Source: Nemophila menziesii
Lineage: Eukaryota > Streptophyta > Magnoliopsida > Boraginales > Hydrophyllaceae
Direction of reading: 5' to 3'
Assembly (NCBI GenBank): GCA_029959085.1
Contig: JARWIR010000010.1
Span: 19,117,001-19,181,000 of the forward strand
Length of the DNA: 64,000 nt
A program made the position numbers and the translations under genes. Positions 22,110-33,359 of the stretch are shown here, piece after piece. The notes below the pieces were generated by a model. It was not told the origin of the DNA, ran no database searches, and was given only the letters and a program-made list of their open reading frames with translations. How positions within the stretch are numbered: position 1 is the first letter of the stretch; each line of letters opens with the position of its first letter.

Positions 22110-23895
22110 AACAGGTGCAACTTCCTCTTTCTACTCTTTTGAGGCTTCTTCCTCTTTCTCTAAGCTCTACTAGCTTATAGTTAAATGACCGATCTAATCT
22201 CTTCTTTCATGTCCCTGAGAAGATCTACGAAATCAGATACTCCAGAGGAGTCAGAGTCTTCGGGCTAGACTTGGTTGATTCTTCTTCAGTTTATGGAACT
22301 TCCGCGGCAATTTCTGCAGCAGGTGGTACTTCCTCTTTCTTTTATATTTCAAGGCAGATTGCCTTACATAATTAAAAACCAACATTGTTATCACCTCTTT
22401 CAATGGCCTTCACTTCTTTTGCTTCTATAAATCTCTTTATTTGGTCCAATTGTGTGCCTAAGATCTGAATTGTGGCCTCTTGTTCTCTGAACTTCTCATG
22501 ATGTGTTTGAATATTATTTGTAACTAAATCCATGAAGTCTTGTAATCTCTTCTCCGACTACTCCTTCTTGAGGATGTTGTGGTAAAGCTTTCAGAGCTAG
22601 ATTATCGGTATAAACATCATTGGTTGGTTGTTGTGGTGGAGCTGGTCTATTATATTTTTTATTTCCTTGATAAGGACTGTAGCCTCTCAGTTGGTAAGTG
22701 TTGTTCTGGGGATGTGGTTGATAATTACCTTGATTAGCGGCCCCCTGGGGATTTGATACTGCATACCCGGATGATTTCTATTACCAAATTGGAAATTCCC
22801 TCTATTTGGTATGAAGTATACAGATGATGGATTTCCTTCACACTCTTCCCATGTATGATTGGCTACCTTCCAACGTGTACAACCTTGTGCTTCTTGTACT
22901 ACATTTGTTGTAGCTAAATTTTAACGGTTTTGTTCTATTTCTAGTTCCATCTGTTTGAATTGATTCTCTAATGCTGTTAATTTAGCTGAATGAGCAGTTT
23001 TTTACCTAATCGAAGCGTGCATTTGGTATTTGTGACAGGAGATTACAAAATTGGCCAACTCCTTTATGAATCTATAATACGTTACATACCTTCTGCAGCT
23101 TCTGTAGGTTCCATGGACACAAATCCTCCTCTTCCAAGATTATCGACCCTCAATATACTTTCTGCATTAAGACCTTGATAAAACATAACTAACTGTAAAG
23201 ATGGGGTGTAACCGTGGAGTGGACATCTTGCTAACTTCTGTTGAAACCTTCTCTATGCATCTCCTACTTCTTCATTTCTCTTGGCTAAAACTAGCAAGCT
23301 CCGTCTGATCTTTCAATCTCATACTCTTCGGATAAAAACAGTTAAGAATGCGACTTGTAGTTCATCCCAAGTGTTAATTGTATTTGGTGGTTGTCTATCT
23401 AGTCAATCACCAGCACTTCCGGTCAAGAAGAACTAAAACATATTACCATACAAACTGCTCGTGTGTGATGCCTAGAGTAATGTAGGCATCACAAATCTGC
23501 ATATACTTCTGAATCGCTCATAGCGAATCTTGAATTGCTGCACCATTATAGTGTCCATAACTTGTAAATTGACTAAGCATACCCGGATTGGGCCTGAACT
23601 TTATACTTTGGATCATTGAAAGACAATACCCTAATGGTTGAACTCGAAAAGGTGCTCCCAAGCCTGGGATATCTTGTTCTCGACTTTGATTATCTATGAT
23701 ATCTCCTCCTGGTGGTGCTACTACTCGATAAATAGGTAACACCGGAGGAATAGGTATTCTTTGATTATTGTTGAGATTATTTCCCTCGGGTGAAATCAAA
23801 TCCTCGTTTACTAAAGACATGGCTTCTCTTTGCTCCTTCTCTTCTCTCAAACGTTTGTTGTAAGACCTAAAAACACTTTTAGGATTCTCGAGCAT
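22110..23895 (-). pseudogene. Athila-type gag (copy B), disrupted
   Basis: The start MLENPKSVFRSYNKRLREEK at 23895 matches copy A. The open segment 23518-23895 holds PGLGAPFRVQPLGY and PGMLSQFTSYGHYNGAA, the Athila capsid N-terminal signature. Later blocks are scattered over frames: the DLLDRQ-equivalent near 23400, NLGRGGF and SMEPTEAAEG near 23100, a zinc-knuckle region near 22870, and a Q/N-rich tail near 22450-22700. Several stops and small deletions are visible against copies A and D. Confidence 0.7.
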
Positions 23896-24000
23896 ACACT
23901 AGAACCTGAAAGAGATAAAAACAAAAAGAAAGCGTAAATTTTAGAAAAATAACTAAAAACTACTACACTAAAATTTAAACTCGCATGCTAACGAGACACA

Positions 24001-24020
24001 AGTCCCCGACAGCGGCACCA
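24001..24020 (-). other. Primer binding site (tRNA-Asp), copy B
   Basis: On the minus strand: TGGTGCCGCTGTCGGGGACT, six bases from the LTR end. One change from TGGCGCC is visible at the tip. Confidence 0.75.
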
Positions 24021-24026
24021 AAAACT

Positions 24027-25496
24027 TGGTGGCTGGGTGTGAAAAAATAATGATAAATAAAGATGCAACTATCACCCTAACCAATCATGTTACTCACCAC
24101 AAGTATCACGGATTGTATGCAAATGACAAGTTTGATTCATTCTCAGGGATTTAGTGTTATACGAATGATTAGAAGAAAGTGTAGTAAGAATTATCTCAAT
24201 GAATAAAAGACACCAAAAGTAAATTTGAATCATTGGAGAGATAATGATTAAACTAAAGACTAATGCAAATAAATAAAAATGTAATATAAGATGAGAGATA
24301 TAGCTCAGGTTTACGTGTATGAACTTATCCTTCTATTTTTTCTACTACTTATAATGGTGATTAAATCTCTTAAAGTAAGTAGCCAGGATTCTATATTCCT
24401 CGTAACCCCATTCCGGGTGGACTTAGGTGGCGACCTAAAAATTACCAGGGGGCTTGGGTAAGGGGACCCTGTGAAATGATCAATGGTTAATATTAAACCT
24501 TAATGACTATCTAGTTAGGAAAGTCCTTCCGGATCACTATCGCACACTAGACGTTTATGTGGTGTTTCAACAATTAGACACCCCTTTTGGGTGACCATCC
24601 AACTGCTATTAATGGGGTAGTCTATACTCGTTTACTAGCAAGAACTACGACCAATATATCAAAGCACATAAAACAAATATAAAGATTAAGAAGCTCAATC
24701 GATTTAAAAATGTTTTTCCCAAACAAACTTAGATAGAAGAAAATAGTATTCAAATATTATACATATGCAAAACCCAAGCTAGGAGAAAATTAGTTCATGC
24801 TAATAAGAAATAAATAAAATAAAGATACATACTGTCAACTTTCTTCTCTTGATGACTTTTAAGAGTAATATGAATTAAGGACTAGGTAAGGACTTGTTTA
24901 CAATGATAAGAGAGTGTAATTGAAAGTGTTTTCTAATCCTAGGTCTAAATATTTGAGTAGAAGGCAAGTACTTTGAGTCCAAGTCAAACTCAAATTCGTT
25001 TCGTAAAATATAGGACATTATAAGCACTGCTCACTGTTTTGGTCATATCTCCTTCGTTATTGGGCCGGTTTTTTCCCACTTTATATCAAAAGGACCACAT
25101 CATAAAGATATATTTAAATCATTAAAGGATCATCCAAATTCGTATCCGATTTGAAATTATATTCACTTTAGTGGATATAATTGCAGAATTTTATATTTAT
25201 TTGGCAGCTTTTCCTTTCCTAATTCAACTCTACCTCCTTTTATCTCTTGATTTCTTCCATATCTTCTTTCCTTAACTCCTTAAAATTGATTTGGCATCAT
25301 TATATTCCATAAACCTTAAGAGCTTCACATTAACACGAAAATTAAACCAAATATGATCTAAAGTATTAAATCATCAAATCAAGACATGAATTAAGAAAAT
25401 ATCAAATAACAGAAAAAAATACCTTAACTATTAATCTATTACACCTAAAATGATGTCTCCGGCCTACGTTAATATATCACAAATAGGGAGACATCA
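24027..25496 (-). repeat. 5' LTR of copy B
   Basis: A 1470-bp LTR, in element orientation TGATGTCTCCC ... CCA. The terminal inverted repeat TGTCTCC/GGAGACA is intact (25444-25496). The CTATC duplication follows directly at 25497. Confidence 0.92.
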
Positions 25497-25501
25497 CTAT
25501 C

Positions 25502-26603
25502 CGAGAAATATGAGGTTGAACGCACAACTAGAATTGACTTCATTCCGTCAAGAGCAAGATGAACCAGTAGGGGCATGTTGGACCAGGTTTTAGATGTGTT
25601 TAAGAAGTGTTCCATATCATGGCTAAATTGAACGAACATGCAAATTTGTTTAAGATCCTATAGAATCAAGTCTCCCAAATGGCAAAACAGCATAACTTCA
25701 AAGATTGTAAGGCAATTTCTCTTAGGAGTTGGAAGCAACTCCCACCACCTACCTTCCCATTATGAAAGAAAAACAGGTAACTGTCAAGCCAAAAGAGGTA
25801 AAGGGTGTGATTGAGAAAGTAGTGTAACCTATTATAGTTGAAGATATAGTTGAGGATGAAGTTGATAATGTGAGCGAAGACGTAGTTGAGGAGCCTATTA
25901 AGGTTGTGAAGGAAAATGCAAAGAAATATATGGTCGTGAAAGATAACCATCCCCCCCTCCATTTCCATCACGTGTCTAGAAGAAGAACCATGGCAAAGAG
26001 TACAAGAAGTTCATGGACATAATGAGAAAACTCCATATTAATTTGCCTTTTGTGGATGCCATCCAAAATATTCCAAATTATCTGAAATTCATGAAGGAGG
26101 TGCTTTCTAACAAACACAAATATTATGAGAATGAGATGATTGGTTTACCGGAGGAATGAAGTTCCATATGTCAAAGTAAGTTGCCTCTGAAATTAGAAGA
26201 TCCCGAGAGTTTCAATATTCCTATATCTATTCGTAAAGAGTGGACCGGGAAAGCGTTGTGTGACTTAGGTGCGAGTATCAATCTCATGCCTAGGCCAGAC
26301 TTTGAAAAGTTGAGGATTGGGTCAGCGAATCCTACTACTATGGTCATACAAATGGCAGATAGATCCCTATCCCATCCTGAAGGAAATATTGAAGACGTCC
26401 TCGCCAAGGTAGGTAACTTTATATTTCTGTGTGATTTTGTTATACTTGATTACGACACGGATAGGAATGTCCCCATCATTTTTGGAAGACCATTCCTAGC
26501 CACGGGGCGTACTTTGATTGATGTAGAGAGTGGTGAGCTAATCATGCGAGGAGGAGAAGTTCAATGTGTTCAGAGTGATAATGTTCCCCATTTCTCGGGA
26601 TGA
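25502..26603 (+). pseudogene. Athila-type gag C-terminus and protease (copy C, second part)
   Basis: Coding resumes after copy B with PRNMRL and the EPVGACWTRF block of gag. It then passes CKAISLRSWKQ (the KAITLRSG landmark of Athila gag), KLHINLPFVDAIQNIPNYLK, and a stop near 26159. The protease frame at 26181-26603 (140 codons) has LPLKLEDPESFNIPI, active site CDLGASINLMP, VIQMADRS, FVILDYDTD and IFGRPFLATG. The protease is intact over its core and closer to the Athila consensus than those of A and B. Confidence 0.75.
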
Positions 26604-27235
26604 TTGTTTTTTCTTGGACGCTTTTGAACAGGTAGTGAAAGAGCCAACCAAGGTTGTGGCGAACTTAGGAATGGAGGAGAGAGAGCTGAAAAAGAAACGA
26701 CCAAATAAATCAGGAGTTTAGAGTGGGATATGAAGTCGCATTGAAAAAGCCTGATCCTCCAAAAAAACACGTAAGTCAAAAAGTTCTTGACTAGGATCTA
26801 TCATGGTCACAAGGATTATCTCTGAGAAGCTAGTTGGTATCAATACCAAGGGATGCAAATTATGAATATTAAACGTTGATAACCTCACTCACTGTTGGGG
26901 AGGTTTTGTTAAAAAATAATCTCGGAGGTAACCCGTCGAGCTTAACGACGTAAAACAAAATGCATTCCCTCTGTATGTTAGTTTAATGCTTTAAGTCTTT
27001 TAATTTCGTAGTGTATAATAAAGTACTTTGATGTTTAATAGTGTAAATTTTTCAGATATGATAAGGTTTGGAGTGTTTTTTATGTTTACAGGTGTTAAAC
27101 TCCTTGACTTTAGGATTAAACAGACGTGAGATGGAGTAATTACGCGTCTAAGTGGCCTTATATGATTACTCGGGCCGGCATGCCGGTCAAAGTCTCTGGA
27201 ATTGGCACACTTAGGCGCGTCTAAGTGGCCTAATA
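26604..27235 (+). other. Post-coding region of copy C
   Basis: It contains the conserved block GAGGTAACCCGTCGAGCTTA and GACGTAAAACAAAATGC at 26932-26965. A second block, GATAAGGTTTGGAGTGTTTT (27060-27080), is shared with copy X at 60097. 27120-27235 repeats GCGTCTAAGTGGCC and ends at the 3' LTR. No polypurine tract is obvious. No gene is seen. Confidence 0.55.
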
Positions 27236-28785
27236 TGATGTATCCCTATTTGTTATAAATAAATTCCCTTAGGAGATATCATATTAGGTATAAATTGGAC
27301 TTAGTTAGTTGATTTATAAGCATATTTTTCTATATCACACTTTCTTCCTTCGGATTTGTATTATTGTTATGTTTAGAGCTTTTGTGCGTTAATTTGCTTG
27401 TTCAGTGTGAATTTATTAGGTACAAGGATGCTAGAAATCAACAATATGAAAAGAATAAGTGGATTTTAAAGTACAAGATCAAAAGGAAGTGTAAAAAGAG
27501 AGAAAGATGTCACTTTAGTGAAGGAGGAGGAGCATTCAAAACTGAAAAGTCGTCACTTGTAGGTCTCTTCAAGCCCAAACGGTACAGATTCAGACCTAGT
27601 AGTTGAAATGAAAAAGGTGCACCTATGAGTTAGTGAGATTTGAGAAGTGAAATCAGGTGATTTGGACTTAAGGTGCAAAATTTAGACATGTTTTACTAAA
27701 GTGTGTTCAGCAGTTGCGGGAATTGTAAAATGGACTTGGACCCTAAATCATTTAATTATCTCTAATAGGGGCCCAATCTGTTTTTTAGCTCTATTTACGA
27801 CTTCCTAAGCCTCATTATTCAGCACCGCTCAATAACTTTTCATATACGCTTAATTTCTAAGAGAGAGGTCGAGCAGAAGAATTGGAAGCGAATTGGCGGA
27901 AACTGGAGAAAACTATCTTCCTCTAACAACAGCCAAATCATTCCAACCTTTAGGTTCTTTTCAAATTTAATTTAGGAGTATGTATTTCATTAGTTTTTTT
28001 TGCATTTATTTATGAGCTAAATACTTTTATACTTGAGAACCGTGTAACGGGTTGAACCCTAATTTATTTAATTAGTGTATTTCAATTTGGGAATAGTTTC
28101 TAATTTAATTTGAATTGGGTATTTTATATTGCTTATTATTTTGTACTTGAAATACTATCAATGAAATAGCTAACTGGATATAGTTCATAGTAATTAGGCT
28201 ATTCACTAGTGGCGGTGATCATCCGGAAAGGGGGGGGGGGAGTTAAGTACTGAACTAGATAATAAACACGTGGGATTCGTCATTGATCCCAACGGGCTCA
28301 TCTGAACGTTATTTATAGTTCCCATGACGGGGTCCGTAATATTGTAGGATAGTCCTAAGTCTGCCCTAACGGGAGTTAGGAAAGAGTAGAGTCCCAACTA
28401 ATATATAAATATCAATTCTACCCTTAGCGAAAGCATTAGTTACATGAACTTAGGTGATTTCCTAGCGAGACTCAAGTATACTTCTCATATATATGTTTAC
28501 TCTTTTAGTATTTACTTTATCTGCATTTGGTTAATCTTTAGTTAATTTACTTTCTTGCTTTTAGTAGTAATTTAATCAAAAAACCAAACAAATATCTATT
28601 CGTATTTTATTTATTTCATATCGCAATTAATTCTACTCATTATTTAAGCAAAACTGTCTTACCTAGCAATCCTTGTGGAGATGATTAACATGTTTTTAAT
28701 GTTTTATTACTTGGACTACCCGTAAACTTGCGGTAGTCGCTTCTTTTCTTTAGTGTTGATTTTTATCACACTCTAGGAGCGACCA
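27236..28785 (+). repeat. 3' LTR of copy C
   Basis: A 1550-bp partner of 14040-15619. It starts TGATGTATCCC, has the matching inner arm (GGAGATATCA) and ends GCGACCA, followed directly by the CAAGT duplication. It carries a shorter poly-G tract at 28229-28241 at the position of the tract in the 5' LTR. Confidence 0.9.
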
Positions 28786-28790
28786 CAAGT

Positions 28791-29330
28791 TCATATGGAA
28801 AGCCAAAAGTCAACCAAAGTATCAATTTAATATGTGGTTAGTGAAATTGGATAGACTCCCTATGAAACATGAATTGCTTACTTTGGGTATTATTCAGAGC
28901 CTGATTTGTGAGTTCTGTCAAATATCGAGTGAAAACCGGAACCATCTGTATTGGGAATGCTCATTTGTTAAGCGTATTTGGAACAAATGTAATATTAAAG
29001 TGAAGATTAACCCAGTAGATTCCTTGTGGGGATGCCTTTATTGATTGGGCCCTTGCAAAAAAAAGAACAATATCATTGGAGAATGAAGTAACCAAGATTG
29101 TTATTGTTGCTTCAATTTACTGGATATGGTTTGAAAGAAACAACCGAGTATTTCAGCAGGTAATAAAGGATGAAGAAACGATTTTTAATATTATCGATAA
29201 CGCCTTAGCTGATAATATGAAGAGATTGAGGAAGTACAATGAGGATAAGGTTAGGGATTTTTTTTTGAAGAAGCTAGGCATGTACTTTAATGTAGTTGGT
29301 GTCTTTTGTTTTGTCGGTTGATTATTTATT
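28791..29330 (+). pseudogene. LINE1 ORF2 C-terminal part (RT-associated zinc-binding domain)
   Basis: It continues the frame broken at 14039. FIWKAKSQPKYQFNMWL, LPMKHELL, a Cys pair (CEFC) and HLYWECSFV match the zinc-binding domain that closes plant L1 ORF2 proteins. A second open stretch (29076-29321) carries IVIVASIYWIWFERNNRVFQ, the usual tail. One frame change lies near 29041. The sequence then runs into a 3' UTR and an A-rich tail at 29459-29470. Confidence 0.75.
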
Positions 29331-29484
29331 AGTATAGAGTGGGCCTTACATAGTCATGTTGGCTTATGATATTGGGCTTTAGTTGTAATTGGGCTTTTAT
29401 CTAAAGGCCATCCATGCAACCTGATTTGTTATGATATAAAAGACTTGCTTGCTGACAATAAAAAAAGCAAAACAATAATCTCAA

Positions 29485-29760
29485 TGTCGTCGCTAATGAT
29501 TACCTGATCTTTAGGGACGATGTTTTTTATCATTAGTAACGACGGTTTGGGTTACTAGCAACGACTTTTGTCGTTGATAGGATCTCTTTTATTAAGGGCG
29601 ACACTTTTTGTTGCTTCAAATAGTATCATTAGCGACGCATAAAGTCGTGGTTAATAACAATTTTCTTCAGCGACCACACTTGTCGTCGTTAAACACGTTT
29701 GTTATTAACGATGACATTGTAATATCAATAGCGACGATAATGCCACCCCTAGTTCTTTTT
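29485..29760. repeat. CACTA subterminal repeats
   Basis: At least eight variants of GTCGTCGCTAATGA / TCATTAGCGACGA occur in both orientations. Such arrays are binding sites for the accessory transposase in En/Spm; binding here is inferred. 29761-29990 is AT-rich without features. Confidence 0.7.
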
Positions 29761-29990
29761 TAAAATAATTTTAATTATAAGATACGAAATAAGATTGTTT
29801 TGGTTTTTTATATTTATATATTAGGAATGAATTTAATTTGACGAAAATATAAAAATTTTAAAAAACGATATGAATAGAAATTATAAACAAATAAACTATT
29901 TGTATAATTAACGATATTATAATAAAAACAAAGTCAGATGTTACCTAATTAACTTCGAACGAAAAAATATCTAAATAATAAAGTCTATAT

Positions 29991-31735
29991 TACAAACCAA
30001 ATAAAGTCTATAAAAGTCATGAAAGTTTAACGACAATGCATCAAATTTTTGAAATCATCTTCATCTTCAAAGGATTTGGATTTGGAGGAGGATGCGAATG
30101 TGGAGAAGAATCTGGTGGAGTGGAGCCCGCATGGGAAATTCCATCTGAGCAAACAGATTGAAGGTAGGGAGTCTTTGACTGTCCTGTTGCTCGTTGAACC
30201 AATTCATAAATTAGTGAATGTTATTCGGCTGGCTTCGGAAATGTTGCGTGTTGGGGGTAGGTGGAGACGACTCACTGGGCGGAAAAAAAAACGAGTCAAA
30301 TCCCCGATGCACCATGCACTGATTCACGTAGATGATCATGGCGACTAACTTAGCATCATCCGTTGGTGTCTGACTCATTTGAGGAGTTCCTCTTATCTTC
30401 GTCTTTTTTTAGAGAGCCAACACCAGGTTACCACCCCCTGTGTCCCATTCCCTATTCCTTTTTCAGTGACACTCACCATCGATTTTATATGATCCGTTAG
30501 AGAAATTGTGCGGGTGGAAGACGAGGATGTCCCCGGGACACTCTGTGAGGTCACTGCCTGAGTAGATAATGACTATAACTGCTCTCGCAATACTGCATGT
30601 TAAACAATAAAGACATGTTAGTTAAAATTGAATTTTAATTGTATACGAAAAATAAAACGATGTTTTAGCTGAATTCTTATGTCTGTATCGTGATATCGAT
30701 CACCCTTCCACTCCTTCACTTCTTTGTCGAAACCAATTTTGTAGAAAGGCTTGTGAATAGGTGGCATCGGCACATTCCTTACTCCTCCCTCATTCTGGAT
30801 GGGGTCAATATTTGGCGTCACCTCTTCTTTCAGGCATTAGCACATAGTTGTAAATTTATCTAATCAAGTTTTTTAACAAGTAATTAGGAAAAGTAGAAAA
30901 AATTCACCTCAAGTGTTGCGCCTAGTATGCCTTGTCTGCTGTTGCACGAGCCTGTATTTTTTAATTTATAAAATGAATAAATAATTTAACTAAAATTAAA
31001 ATTATTTTAAATGAATAAACTAAGGGAGTACATATGCATCAGAATTTACCCAGTACTCGTAATTCAGCCTCCAATTCTTATCATACATATTATTAGATTT
31101 TGTGCTCGTTTTGAAGTATTCTTTTTTATTGCATTTTTGTTCGCGCGATATCTTTGAGCACAAGTCTCCCCATGCATCTTAAAATCTCTCCCAAATCCTC
31201 CCTCTTCCTCTAACCCTCTAAGTCAAAGAAACCATGATATAAAAAGTTAACATCTTATTATTTACAACAATTTTTTTTTCAAAATGTAATAAAATTAAAC
31301 AAAAAATAAATTAGTAAGATACCTATAGTTTGTCAAAAAAACCCATTGCCGCATGCTTTCAGGAACATCCACCTACGATTATAGTATAGTGGGATCGCCT
31401 CTCGGATGGTCATTCCGATCACATACGCCATGTATTTCCCTAACTTAGAAGTTGGTTCCACGTTCCATCTAGGGTGCAAAACTCTACCAGTAACAGTCCT
31501 CCACCTTCTCAATTACCCTCACTGTTGACGTTTGTGTGGTCTTGCCTTCTGGGTTTCTCTTTGTTTTACATGTATTAAAATAGTAAAGTTTAAACAATGG
31601 TCATTTGTTAGCAAATTGTAAATTTAACATCACCTGTGAAAATTCCATAACCAATGAGGCGCCAATTGTTTAGGAGTGGTGAATCATTTCCATCACTGTT
31701 TCCCTTGTGTCCTTGCGGCATTACATCAGCCATCT
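29991..31735 (-). pseudogene. CACTA accessory gene (plant transposase, Ptta/En/Spm-like)
   Basis: It begins MADVMPQGHKGNSD at about 31735. The core block at 31500-31330 encodes GRVLHPRWNVEPTSKLGKYM and IREAIPLYYNRRW. This matches the pattern of the family domain (Gly-rich entry, a region where most relatives read lG..vR..vp...dW, then an aromatic end). Further blocks lie near 31200-31140 (charged), 30821-30618 (FYKIGFDKEVKEWKGDRYHD) and 30540-30000 (Ser/Thr- and Gln-rich). The plus-strand frame at 30049-30348 is its shadow. Stops and gaps indicate introns and decay. In En/Spm this protein binds subterminal repeats and helps the transposase. Confidence 0.5.
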
Positions 31736-31769
31736 ACTTGTTGGAAATCGAAATTCAAAATTTGTCCTT

Positions 31770-33000
31770 AATTTTTTTTATAAAATTAAACTAAAATCCT
31801 TATATTTATATAATTACACTAAAGTTCCTTATAGTTTTTATAAATTATTTTAAAATTTCTATATATTTAAAAATTACATGTACTCCTCCTATATTTTTAA
31901 AATTACATGTTCGACCCTATATTTTTACAAAAGTAAATTAAAGTACCTATATTTTTAAAAATTACACTTAAGTCTCTATGGTTCAAAAATTACACTAAAG
32001 TCCCTATACTTTAAAAAATACATTAAAGGCTCTATATTTTTAACAACTACACCAAAGTCAACTTGCCAGAGCCTTGCTATTTCTTCAGCACTTAAAGGGG
32101 AGGTCCATGGTTCGAATCTCCTCCCTAACGGGTTTAAAGTAAGAGGTACAAGGCTCGAACCCCTCCCTGAACATGGGCAACCTAGTTCTGATTTACCATG
32201 ATAATATATATGAGGAGGCATGTATATCTCCGTGGGATTAGTCGGGTGCGCGCAAGCTAGTCCGGAACCCATGTAACCAAAAAAAAAAAACAACTACACC
32301 AAAGTCCTTATATTTTTAAAAATTAAACTAAAAGCACTATATTTTTAAAAATTACACTAAAGTCACTATAGTTTTAAAAATTACACTAAAGTCCCCATAA
32401 TTCAAAAATTACACTAAAGTCCATATAATTTTATAAATTACACTAAATTTCTTATATTTTTAGAAATTGTACTAAAGTCCCTAAATTTTTAATAATTACA
32501 CTAAATTAAGTCCCTGAATTTTTTTCAAATACACAAAAGTCCCTACTTATTAAAGTACACTAAAGTCCCTATATTTTTTAAAATTAAACTAGAGTACCTA
32601 TATTCTTAAAAATTATACTGAAGTTCCCATATTTTTAAAATTTACACTAATATCTATATATTTTAAAAAATACACTAAAATGTCTATATTTTTAATATTA
32701 CACTAAAGTTCCTATATTTTTAAAAAACACTAAATTCTCTATATTTTTACAAAATTAAATTAAATGCACAATTTTTATAATTTCCATTAAAGGCACTCTA
32801 TTTTAAAAAAATTGCACTAAAGCCCCTACACTTTTATTAAATTGCACTACAACCCCTATATTTTACAAAACATCGTGTTTTTTATAATTTCACTAAAGTC
32901 CTTATATATTAATAAATTACACTAAATCCCATTAATTTTGATAAATTGCACAAAACACCCTAATTTTTTTAAGATTAGCATTAAGGGCCCTATGTTTCTA
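31770..33000. repeat. ~29-bp minisatellite array 1
   Basis: A degenerate tandem array with unit core CACTAAAGTCCCTATATTT followed by A/T-rich filler. I count more than 30 variants, with units from about 25 to 36 bases. It is interrupted by a SINE at 32060-32288. It lies directly upstream of the accessory gene start on the minus strand, probably in an intron or leader. Confidence 0.85.
32042..32306 (+). mobile_element. tRNA-derived SINE with 18-bp target duplication
   Basis: The element at 32060-32288 has a B-box-like GGTTCGAATCTCC (32110-32122), a second related word GGCTCGAACCCC, a GTGCGCGCAAGCTAGTC segment and an A-tail at 32279-32290. The 18-bp word AACAACTACACCAAAGTC occurs on both sides (32042-32059 and 32289-32306). 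The duplication lies inside the minisatellite, but its exactness and position against the A-tail argue for retroposition. Internal promoter boxes suggest Pol III origin; the A box is poorly preserved. Confidence 0.82.
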
Positions 33001-33359
33001 AAAACAACACGATAAATAATAACACATTAACACAATCTCAACAGGTAAATATATCATTAACAATAACAAATTCGGAATAGTAAATTAATTCATAAAACAC
33101 AAAAATTTAAGAGAAAATACTATTAATTGTTTGTCTCCTTTGGAAGATAATTTCTGGTAAAATTGAATGGAATCAATATAAAATAACATTAAAAAATAAA
33201 ATGGAATAGAATGGAAGATTGAATGAATCGAATTACTTACATGAGTGTTCCTAAAGTGTGGATTTTCTCCAGAGTGACACGTGTAGGCTTCCTTAGTCAT
33301 TTTGGACGAAAATTTAGGAGAAAAAGTGTTTAGTTTTGGTTTGTTTTGTCTAAAATAGA
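33001..33359. other. Unassigned stretch in CACTA element
   Basis: AT-rich, with no transposon end or domain recognised. The short minus-strand frame at 33085-33300 looks like chance. Confidence 0.4.

Larger units (their letters stand above)
16315..25501 (-). mobile_element. Athila-type retrotransposon copy B, inserted in gag of copy C
   Basis: Both LTRs are present (3' LTR 16320-17793; 5' LTR 24027-25496), flanked by exact CTATC duplications (16315-16319 and 25497-25501). On the minus strand the order is LTR, PBS, gag, protease, a GC-rich repeated stretch, an envelope-position ORF, long non-coding 3' sequence, LTR. Reverse transcriptase, RNase H and integrase are not recognisable between the protease (ends 21423) and the late ORF (starts 20567), so it is a large non-autonomous derivative. 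It is younger than copy C, which it interrupts. Confidence 0.92.
14035..28790 (+). mobile_element. Athila-type retrotransposon copy C, split by copy B
   Basis: The 5' LTR is 14040-15619, the PBS is at 15626, gag begins at 15754, the internal part is interrupted at 16319 and resumes at 25502, and the 3' LTR is 27236-28785. Exact 5-bp copies of CAAGT (14035-14039 and 28786-28790) flank it. The gag frame stops at DRYY before copy B and continues with PRNMRL after it. Past the protease only about 630 bases separate coding sequence from the 3' LTR. Reverse transcriptase, RNase H and integrase are therefore absent, and the element depended on helpers. Confidence 0.9.
9883..29484 (+). mobile_element. 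L1-type LINE (LINE1), 5'-truncated, split by nested insertions
   Basis: LINE sequence occupies 9899-14039 and 28791-29470. It is interrupted by a hAT MITE at 11839-12419 and by the Athila B/C nest at 14040-28785. It begins inside ORF1 and ends in an A-rich tail (29459-29470). The near-identical words AACAATAATAACTCAA (9883-9898) and AACAATAATCTCAA (29471-29484) fit a target-site duplication. The downstream copy runs straight into CACTA subterminal repeats, so the LINE landed in the end of a CACTA element. The coding frame picks up after each insertion, which fixes insertion order. Confidence 0.85.

Noticed and set aside
32100..32125. Possible functional tRNA gene
   Set aside because: Only a B-box-like word is good; A box, cloverleaf and acceptor stem are not present, and the A-tail and duplications show a SINE.
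31976..32293. 105-codon minus-strand frame over the SINE
   Set aside because: It runs through a tRNA-derived SINE and minisatellite units, so it is not a gene.
31770..33000. CRISPR-like array of regularly spaced repeats
   Set aside because: Units vary in length and sequence with no unique spacers; it is a degenerate minisatellite in a plant transposon.
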